From the NCBI RefSeq assembly GCF_003515065.1, contig NZ_QXGH01000026.1, positions 1 to 64,000 on the forward strand: a DNA stretch of 64,000 bases. The letters are read 5' to 3'. Below are positions 25,316 to 35,530 of the stretch, piece by piece (positions within the stretch are counted from its first letter, which is position 1; each line of letters begins with the position of its first letter). The translations under genes were made by a program, and so were the position numbers. This stretch comes from Nocardioides immobilis. Its GTDB lineage: Bacteria > Actinomycetota > Actinomycetes > Propionibacteriales > Nocardioidaceae. Below the pieces are notes generated by a model, which saw only the letters and a program-made list of their open reading frames with translations, was not told the DNA's origin and ran no database searches.

Positions 25316-27526
25316 GTGCCTGCAGAGTCCCCTTCGCCGACGCCGATAGCGGCGGCTCCGATCGCCGCCCGACGGCCGGTCACCACCACCCACCACGGCC
25401 GCACCCGGACCGACGAGTACGACTGGCTCCGGGCCAAGGACGATCCCGAGGTGATCGCCTACCTCGAGGCCGAGAACAACCACACCCAGGCCCGCACCGC
25501 CCACCTCGCCGACCTCCGGCAGCAGATCTTCGACGAGATCAAGGCCCGGACCCTCGAGACCGACCTGTCGGTGCCCACCCGGGTCCGCGGGTACTGGTAC
25601 TACGGACGCTCCTTCGAGGGCCGGCAGTACGGCGCCAGCTGCCGGGTGCCGGTCTCCGACCCCACCGACTGGGCTCCCCCGCGGCCGGCCGAGGCCGCGC
25701 GGCCCGACGAGCCCGCGCTGCCCGGCGAGGAGCGGCTGCTGGACCTCGACGAGCTCGCCGAGGGCCATGAGTTCTTCTCGCTCGGCGGCTCCTCGATCAG
25801 CCCCGACGACCGGCTCCTCGCCTACGCGACCGACCTGGTGGGCGACGAGCGCTACACCGTGCGGGTCAAGGACCTGACCACCGGCGACCTGCTGCCGGAC
25901 GAGCTGACGGGCGTCCTCGGCGGCGTCACCTGGGGCGCGACGCCGGACCACTTCTACTACTCGACCATCGACGAGACCTGGCGACCCGACCGGGTGTGGC
26001 GGCACCGGCTCGGCACCGACCAGTCCGCCGACGAGCTGGTCTTCCACGAGCCCGACGGCCGGTACTGGGTCGGCGTCGGCCGCACCCGCAGCCGGCGCTA
26101 CATCGTCATCGCCGCCTCGGCCAGGAACACCTCGGAGTACCACGTCCTCGACGCCGACGACCCGACCGCTGAGCCGTGGTGCTTCGCCGACCGGGAGGAG
26201 GGGGTCGAGTACTCCCTGGACCACGCCGTCATCGGCGGCGAGGACACCTTCCTGGTGCTCCACAACGCCAGTGGCCCCGAGTTCGAGCTCGCCACCGCTC
26301 CCCCGCGGCCGACCCCGCGCGCGGACTGGGTCCCGCTCCTGGCGCACGACACCGCCGTACGGCTCGAGGACGTGGACGCCTACGCGACCCACCTCGTCGT
26401 CCAGCAGCGCAGCGACGGCCTGCCGCGGGTGCGCATCCTCGAGCTCGGCTCCGACCCGGAGCAACCGGTCGCCGACGACTGGCTGGTCGAGTTCCCGGGC
26501 GAGCTCGCGACCTCCGGCGCCGGCAGCAACCCGTCCTTCGACCAGCCGACGGTCCGCGTCGGCATGACCAGCATGATCCAGCCGTCCTCGGTCTACGACC
26601 TCGATGTCCGCACCCGCGAGCGCACCCTGCTCAAGCAGGCGCCGGTCCTCGGTGGCTACGAGCCCGCCGACTACGCCGAGCACCGGCTGTGGGCGACCGC
26701 GCCGGACGGCGTCCGGGTCCCGATCTCGCTCGTGGTCCGGAAGGACGCCCGGGTCCCTGGCGACGCCGGTGACGCTCAGCCGGTCCCGATCCTGCTCTAC
26801 GGCTACGGCGCCTACGAGATGTCGATCGACCCGTACTTCTCGGTCGGTCGCCTCTCCCTCCTCGATCGCGGGGCCGGCTTCGCGATCGCGCACGTCCGTG
26901 GCGGCGGCGAGCTCGGCCGGCACTGGTACGACGACGGCAAGCTCGCGCACAAGCAGCACACCTTCGACGACTTCGTCGCGTGTGCGCGGCACCTGGTCGC
27001 GACCGGCTGGACCACGCCGGACGTCCTCATCGCCGAGGGCGCGAGCGCGGGTGGGCTGCTGACCGGCGCGGTCGCCAACCAGGCGCCGGACGCGTTCGGC
27101 GGCATCGTCGCGGGGGTGCCGTTCGTCGACGCCCTCACCTCCATGCTCGACGCCAGCCTGCCGCTCACGGTCACCGAGTACGACGAGTGGGGCAACCCGG
27201 AGGCAGACCCGGCCGCCTACGACCTGATCGCGTCGTACGCGCCGTACGAGAACGTCGCCGACCTGCCCTACCCGCCGATCCTGGCCGAGACCTCCCTCAA
27301 CGACACCCGGGTGCTCTACGTCGAGCCCGCGAAGTGGGTGGCCCGCCTGCGAGCGACAGCGGCGCGCGCCGACGTACTCCTCCGGACCGAGATGGCGGCC
27401 GGCCACGGCGGTGTCTCCGGCCGCTACCGGGCCTGGCACGACCGGGCCTTCACCCTGGCCTGGATCCTCGACCGGATGGGGCTGGCAGGCGTGGGTACCC
27501 CTCCTGAACCCGGAGCGCTGCCCTGA
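25316..27526 (+). CDS. ptrB: Oligopeptidase B / prolyl oligopeptidase family (S9A) serine peptidase
   Basis: 736 aa, cytosolic. An N-terminal beta-propeller (about 70-430) gates a C-terminal alpha/beta-hydrolase. The catalytic serine lies in GASAGG, the Asp in SLNDTRV and the His in AGHGGVSGRYR; HVRGGGELG and LYGYGAYE are family signatures. Cleaves short peptides, typically after basic residues for oligopeptidase B. Standard length, no signal peptide. Confidence 0.92.
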   Translation: MPAESPSPTPIAAAPIAARRPVTTTHHGRTRTDEYDWLRAKDDPEVIAYLEAENNHTQARTAHLADLRQQIFDEIKARTLETDLSVPTRVRGYWYYGRSFEGRQYGASCRVPVSDPTDWAPPRPAEAARPDEPALPGEERLLDLDELAEGHEFFSLGGSSISPDDRLLAYATDLVGDERYTVRVKDLTTGDLLPDELTGVLGGVTWGATPDHFYYSTIDETWRPDRVWRHRLGTDQSADELVFHEPDGRYWVGVGRTRSRRYIVIAASARNTSEYHVLDADDPTAEPWCFADREEGVEYSLDHAVIGGEDTFLVLHNASGPEFELATAPPRPTPRADWVPLLAHDTAVRLEDVDAYATHLVVQQRSDGLPRVRILELGSDPEQPVADDWLVEFPGELATSGAGSNPSFDQPTVRVGMTSMIQPSSVYDLDVRTRERTLLKQAPVLGGYEPADYAEHRLWATAPDGVRVPISLVVRKDARVPGDAGDAQPVPILLYGYGAYEMSIDPYFSVGRLSLLDRGAGFAIAHVRGGGELGRHWYDDGKLAHKQHTFDDFVACARHLVATGWTTPDVLIAEGASAGGLLTGAVANQAPDAFGGIVAGVPFVDALTSMLDASLPLTVTEYDEWGNPEADPAAYDLIASYAPYENVADLPYPPILAETSLNDTRVLYVEPAKWVARLRATAARADVLLRTEMAAGHGGVSGRYRAWHDRAFTLAWILDRMGLAGVGTPPEPGALP

Positions 27527-27691
27527 GAAGTCCCTGAGAGTTGGTTCCGGCGGCAACTCTCCGGCCTTCTGGGACGTCTGATCAGTCGAGAGCACTTCTC
27601 CGGGCGCCCGCAAGGGAACACCGCACGGCGGCAGTGCGTTGGAGACGAAGTACCGGCGTTCCGCGCGCCAGGTACGTGAAGGAGGGTCGCG

Positions 27692-28644
<953 letters not shown>

Positions 28645-28648
<4 letters not shown>

Positions 28649-29238
28649 GCCCCCGACGACCTGAGCTCTGCGACGACCTCCGCCACCCGTTGGCGGAGGT
28701 CGTCGAGCGTCCCGGTGTTGTCGATGACGTGCGTCGCGATCGCCCGGCGGTCCTCGCGGCTCGCCTGGGCGGCGATCCGCGCCTCAGCCTCCTCGTGGGT
28801 CCAGCCGCGGTCACGGACCATCCGCTCGACCTGGACCTCGGGCGGGGCGTCGACCACGATCACGGCGTCGAACGTGGCGGCCCGACCGGACTCCGCGAGC
28901 AGCGGGATGTCGTGCACGACGAGGTCCGCCTCGGTCGCCGCCTCCTCGAGCGCGACGATCCGCTCGAACACCAGCGGGTGCACGATCGACTCGAGCACGC
29001 GCCGCTGAGCCTCGTCGGAGAAGACGATCGCACCCACCTTGGCGCGGTCCATCTCACCGTCCTCGGTGAGCACCTCCGAGCCGAAGGCGTCGACGACCCG
29101 CTCCAGCCCGGGCGTGCCCTTCGCGACCACCTCGCGCGCGAGGAGGTCGGCATCGATCACCACCGCGCCGAGGTCCCGCAGGATGCCCGAGACCGCGCTC
29201 TTGCCCGAGGCGATGCCCCCGGTCAGTCCGATCCGCAC
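28645..29238 (-). CDS. coaE: Dephospho-CoA kinase
   Basis: 197 aa; last step of coenzyme A synthesis, phosphorylating the 3'-OH of dephospho-CoA. P-loop GLTGGIASGKS at residues 4-14, DADLLAREVV and VVHDIPLL segments present. The extra DUF/GrpB-like domain seen in mycobacterial CoaE is absent, so this is the compact form. GTG start (29238) with a -10 six nt upstream shared with the divergent gene. Confidence 0.95.
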
Positions 29239-29244
29239 ATCCGG

Positions 29245-29254
29245 ACCCTACTGT
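29245..29254. promoter_or_regulatory. Overlapping divergent -10 elements (symmetric promoter)
   Basis: The ten bases ACCCTACTGT hold TAGGGT on the minus strand (29245-29250), 6 nt before the coaE GTG, and TACTGT on the plus strand (29249-29254), 6 nt before the GTG at 29261. The two hexamers share the central TA. Both genes would be leaderless and only one polymerase could bind at a time. Confidence 0.55.
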
Positions 29255-29260
29255 GATCCC

Positions 29261-30550
29261 GTGGCGAACCGCGCACTGTCCGAGGGCGACCGGGTGGCGC
29301 TGCTGGTGCCCGGGTCGCACGCCTACCTCGACGTCGTGCTCCGACTGCTCACCGGCGGGGTCTTCCCGATCCCGCTCGACCCCCGGCTCACCACGGCGGA
29401 GCGCGAGCGCATCCTGTCCGGCCTCGACCCGACCCTGTTCGTCGACGACGAGCAGGATCTCGCCGAGCTCGCCGCGACCCTGCCCGAGGCCGGCGTCCCG
29501 CGGGGCCGGCCGATGCACTGCACCAGCGGCACCACCGGTACGCCGAAGGGTGTGTGGTCGGGCCTCCTCGACGATGCGGCGGCGGCTGCCCTGGTCGACG
29601 AGGAACGCGAGCTGTGGGGCTTCCGCTCCGACGACGTCAACCTGGTGCTGAGCCCGCTCTACCACTCCGCCCCGCTCCGGTTCGCGATGGGCACGCTGCT
29701 CGCCGGCGGGCGGGTCGTGATCCCGGGGCCCTTCGACCCGGAGGCGGTGACGGCGGCGATCGAGCGGGACCGGCCGACCACGATGTTCTGCGTGCCGACC
29801 CACCTGCAGAGACTCTTCGCGCACTGGGACGCTCTGCTGGATTCCGGGGCGAGCGTCCCCGACCTGACCTGCTTCCGGCTGGTTGCCCACGCCGGTGCGC
29901 CCTGCCCCACCGACGTCAAGCGGCGACTGATCGAGCTGTTCCCACCCGGGTCGACCTGGGAGTTCTACGGCTCGACCGAGGGCCAGTTCACCGCGTGTCG
30001 CAGCGAGGAGTGGCGGGAACGACCGGGCACCGTCGGCCGGGCGCGACCCGGCCGCCGGCTGACCGCGGATCCCGACGGGACCCTCTGGTGCGTCGTTCCC
30101 GACCACGCGCGCTTCACCTACTACGGCGACCCCGAGAAGACCGCCGCGGCCTGGCGCGAGACCGACGACGGCCCCGCCTTCACCGTCGGCGACCACGGCC
30201 GGATCGACGACGACGGCTACGTCTACCTCGACGGCCGGCGCGAGGACCTCATCATCAGCGGCGGGGTCAACGTCTACCCCGCCGAGGTCGAGCAGGTGCT
30301 CGGCGAGTGCCCGGGCGTCGACGACGTCGCCGTCTACGGCGTGCCGGACCCGGAGTGGGGGCAGCGGGTCTGCGCCGCGGTCGTGGGCGAGGTCGACGAG
30401 GACGAGCTGGCGTCGTACGCCCGCAGCCACCTGGCACCACCGAAGCGGCCGAAGTCCTACGTCTTCCGCGACGTCCTGCCCCGCACCCTCACCGGGAAGG
30501 TACGACGCACCGAGCTCACCGCCGAGGCGGTCACCCCGCCCGGATCGTGA
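29261..30550 (+). CDS. AMP-dependent acyl-CoA synthetase/ligase
   Basis: 429 aa ANL-superfamily enzyme, activating a carboxylic acid as an acyl-AMP and thioester. Motifs: CTSGTTGTPKG (P-loop), EFYGSTEG, GDHGRIDDDGYVYLDGR, EDLIISGGVNVYPAEVE and the catalytic lysine in RTLTGKVRR. About 80 residues shorter at the N-terminus than usual; the start is fixed by the promoter and the coaE gene, so the shortening is real. Substrate unknown; overlaps the convergent esterase gene by 20 bp. Confidence 0.87.
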   Translation: MANRALSEGDRVALLVPGSHAYLDVVLRLLTGGVFPIPLDPRLTTAERERILSGLDPTLFVDDEQDLAELAATLPEAGVPRGRPMHCTSGTTGTPKGVWSGLLDDAAAAALVDEERELWGFRSDDVNLVLSPLYHSAPLRFAMGTLLAGGRVVIPGPFDPEAVTAAIERDRPTTMFCVPTHLQRLFAHWDALLDSGASVPDLTCFRLVAHAGAPCPTDVKRRLIELFPPGSTWEFYGSTEGQFTACRSEEWRERPGTVGRARPGRRLTADPDGTLWCVVPDHARFTYYGDPEKTAAAWRETDDGPAFTVGDHGRIDDDGYVYLDGRREDLIISGGVNVYPAEVEQVLGECPGVDDVAVYGVPDPEWGQRVCAAVVGEVDEDELASYARSHLAPPKRPKSYVFRDVLPRTLTGKVRRTELTAEAVTPPGS

Positions 30551-31358
30551 CGAGCAGCCACCGCACCGACTCCCGGTAGTCCGCCCACGGCAGTCCGTGG
30601 CCCACGCCCGGACGCACCCGCAGCGCGAAGGTCGACCCGCTGAGCATCCGCTGACCGAGCGACGCCGCGGGCGGGAACGTCCGCTCGGCACCGACGACCC
30701 AGGTGGTGCCGCCGTTGAGAGGCACCGGCTTGTCGAGCGCACCGTGCCACTGTGCGATGTGGGTCGTGGCGAGGTCGCAGGTGCCGGCGAACGTGCCGGC
30801 GAGGGAGCTGGCGGCAACGACGACGTCGGGACGCTCGCAGGCCAGCCGCTCGGCCATGATGCCCCCGTTGGAGAAGCCGGCGGCGCCGACCCGGCTTCGG
30901 TCCACCGACCACCGGGACGCGACGTCGTCGATGACCCGCACCAGGTAGCCCACGTCGTCGACGGGCGCTCGCGTGCAGCAGACACCCGCGTCGAAGACCC
31001 GGGTGCCGCCCTTGCTCGTCGCGAACACGAACAGGGTGTCGCGGCCCCAGCTGTGGAGCGACGTCAGCCATCGCGTCGCGGTGTCGAGGTCCTCGTGGCC
31101 ACCCGCCCCGTGGAACCACACGACCACCTCGCGGGCACGGCCCAGGAACGCGACGCACTCGGTCGCGTCAGCAGGCGCACAGGACGGCGCGTCGATGTAG
31201 TACGTCCGGCCGTCCTCCAGCGTGCGCAGCTCGACGGACCAGGTGGTGGTCGCCGCGCTGCTGGCAGCGACACCGGCGGTCGAGACGCCGGCGGGTGCGC
31301 CGACCAGCCAGGCGAGCAGGATGACGACCCCGAGACGGAAAATGCGAAGGGTCCCCAT
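30531..31358 (-). CDS. Secreted PHB-depolymerase-like esterase
   Basis: 275 aa. Signal peptide (about 1-33, ending in STAGVAASSA). Alpha/beta-hydrolase signs: oxyanion loop VVWFHGAGG, nucleophile AAGFSNGGIMAE, and histidine in GVGHGLPW. Similar to the LpqC/polyhydroxybutyrate depolymerase family that hydrolyses polyester or feruloyl esters outside the cell. The two Cys in GVCCTR are unusual. Starts ATG 31358. Confidence 0.82.
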   Translation of the reverse strand: MGTLRIFRLGVVILLAWLVGAPAGVSTAGVAASSAATTTWSVELRTLEDGRTYYIDAPSCAPADATECVAFLGRAREVVVWFHGAGGHEDLDTATRWLTSLHSWGRDTLFVFATSKGGTRVFDAGVCCTRAPVDDVGYLVRVIDDVASRWSVDRSRVGAAGFSNGGIMAERLACERPDVVVAASSLAGTFAGTCDLATTHIAQWHGALDKPVPLNGGTTWVVGAERTFPPAASLGQRMLSGSTFALRVRPGVGHGLPWADYRESVRWLLVTIRAG

Positions 31359-31469
31359 GACCGGTTCCGTTTCTTCCCAGCCTCCCCACGACGATGGTGC
31401 TCCATCCGGGCGCCGCGCGCAGCGAAACGGCTCAGGGCAGCCGCGCGGACGGCGCCGGGGTCCCGGCGG

Positions 31470-32537
31470 TCAGTTGATCGTGACCCGGGCCGCCGTGGAC
31501 ACGGCCCCGGTCGGGAGGTAGCCCTTCACCGGGTAGAGCCGGAACCGGTACGCGTGCCCCGGCTCGCCGGTCATCACGTACGACGTGCCGAGGACGCCCC
31601 TCACGGTGCGGACCACACCGGTGGTCAGGTCGGCCACCCGCACGCGCTGGCTCGACGCGTAGTCGACAGCGGGCCACCGGACCGTGATCTCGGTCCCGAT
31701 CGCGCCGGCTGTCGGCGACGGCGCCCAACGCTCGGCAAGGACCGGGTCCTGGAGCTCGAGCATCCGCGCACCGCCGCTGACCCCGAGCACCGCCAGCCCG
31801 TCCTCGACCACCGCCGCCAGCTTCCGCTCTCCCGAAGCGCTGGGATGCACCCAGTCATAGACGTCGAGGCTCCCGAAGTCCGCGCGGGGCGCCAGCACCA
31901 CACGTTGGTCCGGGCTGTCCATCTCGGCGGCCACGACGGCCAGCTCGTCGTTGTAGGCCCGGACACCGACGACTCCGATGTGCGGCAGCGGGACGAGGAG
32001 GACGTCGACGCCGGGGGCGGCGTCGCGGCTGAGAGCGATCTCGGCGCGCCACTTCTCGCCGAGAGCGGTGGGCGTGACGCCGTACCGCAGGTCGTTGAAC
32101 CCGATCAGCCCGACGACGACGTCCGGCTGGTAGGTCTCGGTCACGTCGCTCACGCTGAAGCCCTTGCCGGTGAGCCGCTTGCCCCACGCCGCCGCATGGT
32201 CGATGTCGAACGCGGGGTCCTTGTAGTGCAGGCTGCCGAAGGCGGGCGGCGTATAGGTCAGCAGGTCACGGCGGGGGCCGACGAAGTCGACGGAGATGCC
32301 CGCGTCGGTGAGGTCACGCCACAGCCGGTACCGCCAGGTCCAGTCACCGGTGCTCCCCTGCGTGATCGAGTCACCGAAGAGCAGGATCCGGACCGGGTCG
32401 GCCTCGTCGGCGGCGGCAGCCGGCGCCGCGACCGGACCGAGTCCCGGCATCGCGAGCACCCCTGCCACCACGATCGCGAGCATTGCTCGCGCACACCGCC
32501 CTGCGCGCACCGCCGTCCCCTCCCCCCGAGGTATCAC
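31470..32537 (-). CDS. Secreted SGNH/GDSL hydrolase with C-terminal beta domain
   Basis: 355 aa. Signal peptide to about residue 43 (APAAAADEADP). SGNH blocks: GDSITQGS (Ser), GFNDLR (Asn) and the catalytic DWVHPS (Asp-His). A fibronectin-III-like domain occupies about 265-355. Probably an extracellular esterase or acetylhydrolase acting on polysaccharide acyl groups; substrate unknown. Alternative in-frame starts near 32510 are possible. Confidence 0.85.
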   Translation of the reverse strand: MIPRGEGTAVRAGRCARAMLAIVVAGVLAMPGLGPVAAPAAAADEADPVRILLFGDSITQGSTGDWTWRYRLWRDLTDAGISVDFVGPRRDLLTYTPPAFGSLHYKDPAFDIDHAAAWGKRLTGKGFSVSDVTETYQPDVVVGLIGFNDLRYGVTPTALGEKWRAEIALSRDAAPGVDVLLVPLPHIGVVGVRAYNDELAVVAAEMDSPDQRVVLAPRADFGSLDVYDWVHPSASGERKLAAVVEDGLAVLGVSGGARMLELQDPVLAERWAPSPTAGAIGTEITVRWPAVDYASSQRVRVADLTTGVVRTVRGVLGTSYVMTGEPGHAYRFRLYPVKGYLPTGAVSTAARVTIN

Positions 32538-32645
32538 CGCAGGCTAAGGCGGCAACACCACGGCGCGGACCGGCCGTTGGGCCCTTTCTTCCTGGTCCGT
32601 TTGGCCTAAAGGAGACTGCGGGAGGAGACTGCTGAACCCTCGTCG

Positions 32646-33611
32646 TCAGGCGGTGGCGGCCGACGGCGCCGGGCAGAAGGTCCGCCGGTACTGCTTCGGG
32701 CTGACTCCACGGACCCGCTGGAAGTGGTGACGGAGCGCGGCGGCGTTGCCGAAGCCGACCTCGGTGGCGATCCACTCGACGGGCTGCTCGGTCGTCTCGA
32801 GCAGCTCCTCCGCCGCAGCCACGCGCTGCGCGGTCACCCAGCTGTGGGGCGTGGTGCCGGTCTCGTCGCGGAACCGCCGGGCGAACGTGCGCGGCGACAT
32901 CAGCGAGCGCTTCGCGAGCGAGTCGACGCTGTGCTCCTCGGCGAGGTTCTCGAGGATCCAGGTCAGCAGCGGCCGCAGCGTGTCGGCGTCGCAGTCGGGC
33001 ACAGCGCGGGCGATGTACTGCGCCTGGCCACCGTCCCGGTGCGGAGGTACGACGGCGCGCCGGGCGACCATGCTCGCGACGGCTGCGCCGTACTCCTGCC
33101 GCCAGATGTGCAGGCAGGCGTCGAGGCCGGCGGCGGTGCCGGCGCTGGTCACGACCTGGCCGGTGTCGACGTACAGCACCTCGGGCACGACCTTCGCCCG
33201 CGGGAAGCGGCGCTGGAGCTCCTGGGTGTACATCCAGTGCGTCGTGCACTCGCGGTCGTCGAGCAGGCCGGCGGCCCCCAGGGTGAACGCCCCGCTGCAG
33301 ACCGAGAGGATCCGCGCGCCACGGTCGTAGGCCTCGCGGATGGCGTCGAGGACCGGCTCGGGAGCGGCCTTGCCGCGCGGCAGTGCCGGGACCGCAACCA
33401 GGTCGGCGTCCCGCACTCGCTCCAGGCCTTCCTCGACCATCAGGGAGAAGCCCATCGACGTCGGGATCGGCGCACGCGACTCGGCGCAGACGGCGAACTC
33501 GAGCCTCGGCACGCCGTGCTCGGTGCGGTCGAGGCCGAAGGCCTCGCACAGCACGCCGAGCTCGAACGGGGCCACGCCCTCGTAGGCCAGAACCGCCACG
33601 TTGGTCAGCAT
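32646..33611 (-). CDS. GlxA-family AraC-type transcriptional regulator
   Basis: 321 aa. N-terminal DJ-1/PfpI domain (about 1-180; VCSGAFTLGAAG elbow with Cys) and C-terminal AraC double helix-turn-helix (about 215-315; SVDSLAKRSLMSPRTFARRF, VGFGNAAALRHHF). Such regulators sense unknown small molecules and act at nearby promoters. It faces a tiny membrane-protein gene across 93 bp containing repeated CTGCCA half-sites. ATG 33611. Confidence 0.88.
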   Translation of the reverse strand: MLTNVAVLAYEGVAPFELGVLCEAFGLDRTEHGVPRLEFAVCAESRAPIPTSMGFSLMVEEGLERVRDADLVAVPALPRGKAAPEPVLDAIREAYDRGARILSVCSGAFTLGAAGLLDDRECTTHWMYTQELQRRFPRAKVVPEVLYVDTGQVVTSAGTAAGLDACLHIWRQEYGAAVASMVARRAVVPPHRDGGQAQYIARAVPDCDADTLRPLLTWILENLAEEHSVDSLAKRSLMSPRTFARRFRDETGTTPHSWVTAQRVAAAEELLETTEQPVEWIATEVGFGNAAALRHHFQRVRGVSPKQYRRTFCPAPSAATA

Positions 33612-33632
33612 TCGGCCATGGTTGCACCCACA

Positions 33633-33705
33633 TGGCAGAAAATCAACGTACGACGGCATATCTGCCACTGGTGGCAGGATCTCGCAAAGAGCAGACTTTC
33701 TGCCA
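33633..33705. promoter_or_regulatory. Operator array of CTGCCA half-sites
   Basis: TGGCAG at 33633-33638 and 33672-33677, CTGCCA at 33662-33667 and 33700-33705. The middle pair forms the perfect inverted repeat CTGCCAC-TG-GTGGCAG. The last half-site overlaps the ATG of the small plus-strand gene. Probable binding sites for the adjacent GlxA-type regulator. Confidence 0.55.
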
Positions 33706-33851
33706 TGACCACTCTCCTCATCATCCTCGTCATCGTGGCCGGCGTCGCAGCCACGTTGGACGCCATCGTGCGCGACGACCGCGGCCAGCTGCCGCCTCCC
33801 GGATCCCGCCGGTCCGACCCGACCTTCACGCCCCCTTCCGCCCTCCGCTAG
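33705..33851 (+). CDS. Small single-span membrane protein
   Basis: 48 aa: MTTLLIILVIVAGVAATLDAI forms one transmembrane helix at the N-terminus, followed by a hydrophilic Pro/Arg/Ser-rich tail. Divergent from the GlxA-type regulator with shared operators, so probably its target. Function unknown; reality is supported by the helix, operators and following terminator. Confidence 0.6.
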   Translation: MTTLLIILVIVAGVAATLDAIVRDDRGQLPPPGSRRSDPTFTPPSALR

Positions 33852-33855
33852 CAGC

Positions 33856-33897
33856 AAAAAAGCCGAAGGCCCGGACACCCTGATGGGTGTCCGGGCC
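33856..33897. terminator. Bidirectional intrinsic terminator (rpsA / small membrane protein)
   Basis: Perfect 13-bp arms 33868-33880 and 33885-33897 with a TGAT loop. On the minus strand it is followed by TTCGGC and six Ts, terminating rpsA; it lies just after the small plus-strand gene as well. Confidence 0.85.
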
Positions 33898-33911
33898 GTC
33901 GTGCGTTCGGG

Positions 33912-35402
33912 TCAGTTGCCCCCGCCGGTCAGCTTCTCGCGGAGCGCCTGGAGCGCCTCGTCGGACGCCAGCGAACCGCCGGTGTCCTCGGTGTGCTCGT
34001 CGACTGCACCACCCGAGGAGTACGACGTCGCCTCGCCGGCCTCGATCTCGGCCTGCTTGGCGTCGGCCTGCTGCTTGACGTGCGCCTCCCAGCGGGCGTG
34101 CGCCTTGGCGTACTGGTCCTCCCAGACGCCACGCTGCTCCTCGTAGCCCTCGAGCCACTCGCCGGTCTCCGGGTCGAAGCCGTCGGGGTAGACGTAGTTG
34201 CCCTGCTCGTCGTAGGTCGCCGGCATGCCGTAGAGGGTCGGGTCGAACTCCTCGACGTCGGTCGCGGCCGTGGTCTCGTTGGCCTGCTTCAGCGACAGCG
34301 AGATCCGACGACGCTCGAGGTCGATGTCGATGATCTTGACCATGACGTCGTCGTTGACCTGGACGACCTGCTCCGGGATCTCGACGTGGCGCTCGGCCAG
34401 CTCGGAGATGTGGACCAGGCCCTCGATGCCCTCCTCGACCCTGACAAAGCTGCCGAACGGGACGAGCTTCGTGACCTTGCCGGGCACGATCTGACCGATC
34501 TGGTGGGTCCGGGCGAAGTGCTGCCAGGGGTCCTCCTGCGTCGCCTTGAGCGACAGCGAGACCCGCTCGCGGTCCATGTCGACGTCGAGCACCTCGACGG
34601 TGACCTCGTCACCGACGGTGACCACCTCGGACGGGTGGTCGATGTGCTTCCAGGACAGCTCGGAGACGTGGACGAGACCGTCGACGCCGCCGAGGTCCAC
34701 GAACGCACCGAAGTTGACGATCGAGGACACGACGCCCTTGCGGATCTGGCCCTTCTGGAGCTGGGTGAGGAAGCCGTGGCGAACCTCGGACTGGGTCTGC
34801 TCGAGCCAGGCACGGCGCGACAGGACCACGTTGTTGCGGTTCTTGTCGAGCTCGATGATCTTCGCCTCGAGGGTCTGACCGACGTACGGCTGCAGGTCGC
34901 GCACCCGGCGCATCTCCACCAGCGAGGCCGGGAGGAAGCCGCGGAGGCCGATGTCGATGATGAGGCCGCCCTTGACGACCTCGATGACCGTGCCCTCGAC
35001 GACGCCGTCGGCTTCCTTGATCTCCTCGATCGTGCCCCAGGCGCGCTCGTACTGGGCGCGCTTCTTGGACAGGATCAGGCGGCCTTCCTTGTCCTCCTTC
35101 TGGAGGACCAGGGCCTCGACCTTGTCGCCGACCGAGACGACCTCGGACGGGTCGACGTCGTGCTTGATCGAGAGCTCGCGCGAGGGGATGACGCCCTCGG
35201 TCTTGTAACCGATGTCGAGGAGGACCTCGTCCCGGTCGACCTTCACGATGGTGCCGTCGACGATGTCACCATCGTTGAAGTACTTGATGGTCAGGTCGAT
35301 CGCGGCCAGGAAGTCCGCCTCGGAGCCGATGTCGTTGACGGCCACCTGGGGCGCGTTGTCGTCATACTGGCTGTACAGCGGGGTCGAAAGGGTGCTGGTC
35401 AT
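33912..35402 (-). CDS. rpsA: 30S ribosomal protein S1
   Basis: 496 aa with four S1 RNA-binding domains at roughly 44-113, 132-197, 218-287 and 303-372 (GDIVDGTIVKVDRDEVLLDIG; KGVVSSIVNFGAFVDLGG; PGKVTKLVPFGSFVRVEEG), the usual actinobacterial number. The C-terminal 115 residues are acidic and low in motif content. It binds mRNA at the 30S subunit. A leader of unclear length precedes the ATG at 35402, without a strong Shine-Dalgarno sequence. Confidence 0.96.
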   Translation of the reverse strand: MTSTLSTPLYSQYDDNAPQVAVNDIGSEADFLAAIDLTIKYFNDGDIVDGTIVKVDRDEVLLDIGYKTEGVIPSRELSIKHDVDPSEVVSVGDKVEALVLQKEDKEGRLILSKKRAQYERAWGTIEEIKEADGVVEGTVIEVVKGGLIIDIGLRGFLPASLVEMRRVRDLQPYVGQTLEAKIIELDKNRNNVVLSRRAWLEQTQSEVRHGFLTQLQKGQIRKGVVSSIVNFGAFVDLGGVDGLVHVSELSWKHIDHPSEVVTVGDEVTVEVLDVDMDRERVSLSLKATQEDPWQHFARTHQIGQIVPGKVTKLVPFGSFVRVEEGIEGLVHISELAERHVEIPEQVVQVNDDVMVKIIDIDLERRRISLSLKQANETTAATDVEEFDPTLYGMPATYDEQGNYVYPDGFDPETGEWLEGYEEQRGVWEDQYAKAHARWEAHVKQQADAKQAEIEAGEATSYSSGGAVDEHTEDTGGSLASDEALQALREKLTGGGN

Positions 35403-35517
35403 ATGGAGAGGTCAGTCCTTGGATGGGCAGAAGTAGAGGGCATGGAATGAAGGCGGTCGGGTGACCGCAGACGTTCCAGGGTACGCGGGTGCCGATGCCG
35501 GAGTCCAACCGGCGGCG

Positions 35518-35523
35518 TACCCT
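35518..35523 (+). promoter_or_regulatory. Candidate -10 element of the methyltransferase operon
   Basis: TACCCT ends 7 nt before the GTG at 35531. Supports that start over an in-frame ATG at 35489, which lies upstream of the hexamer. Confidence 0.45.
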
Positions 35524-35530
35524 CTCCCGC

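Noticed and set aside
25020..25437. Two short minus-strand frames (25020-25274 and 25144-25437) as proteins
   Set aside because: Cys/Arg-rich sequences without motif; SD-like GGAGG words occur only as part of the repeated TGTGGAGGA unit. RNA structure explains the region better.
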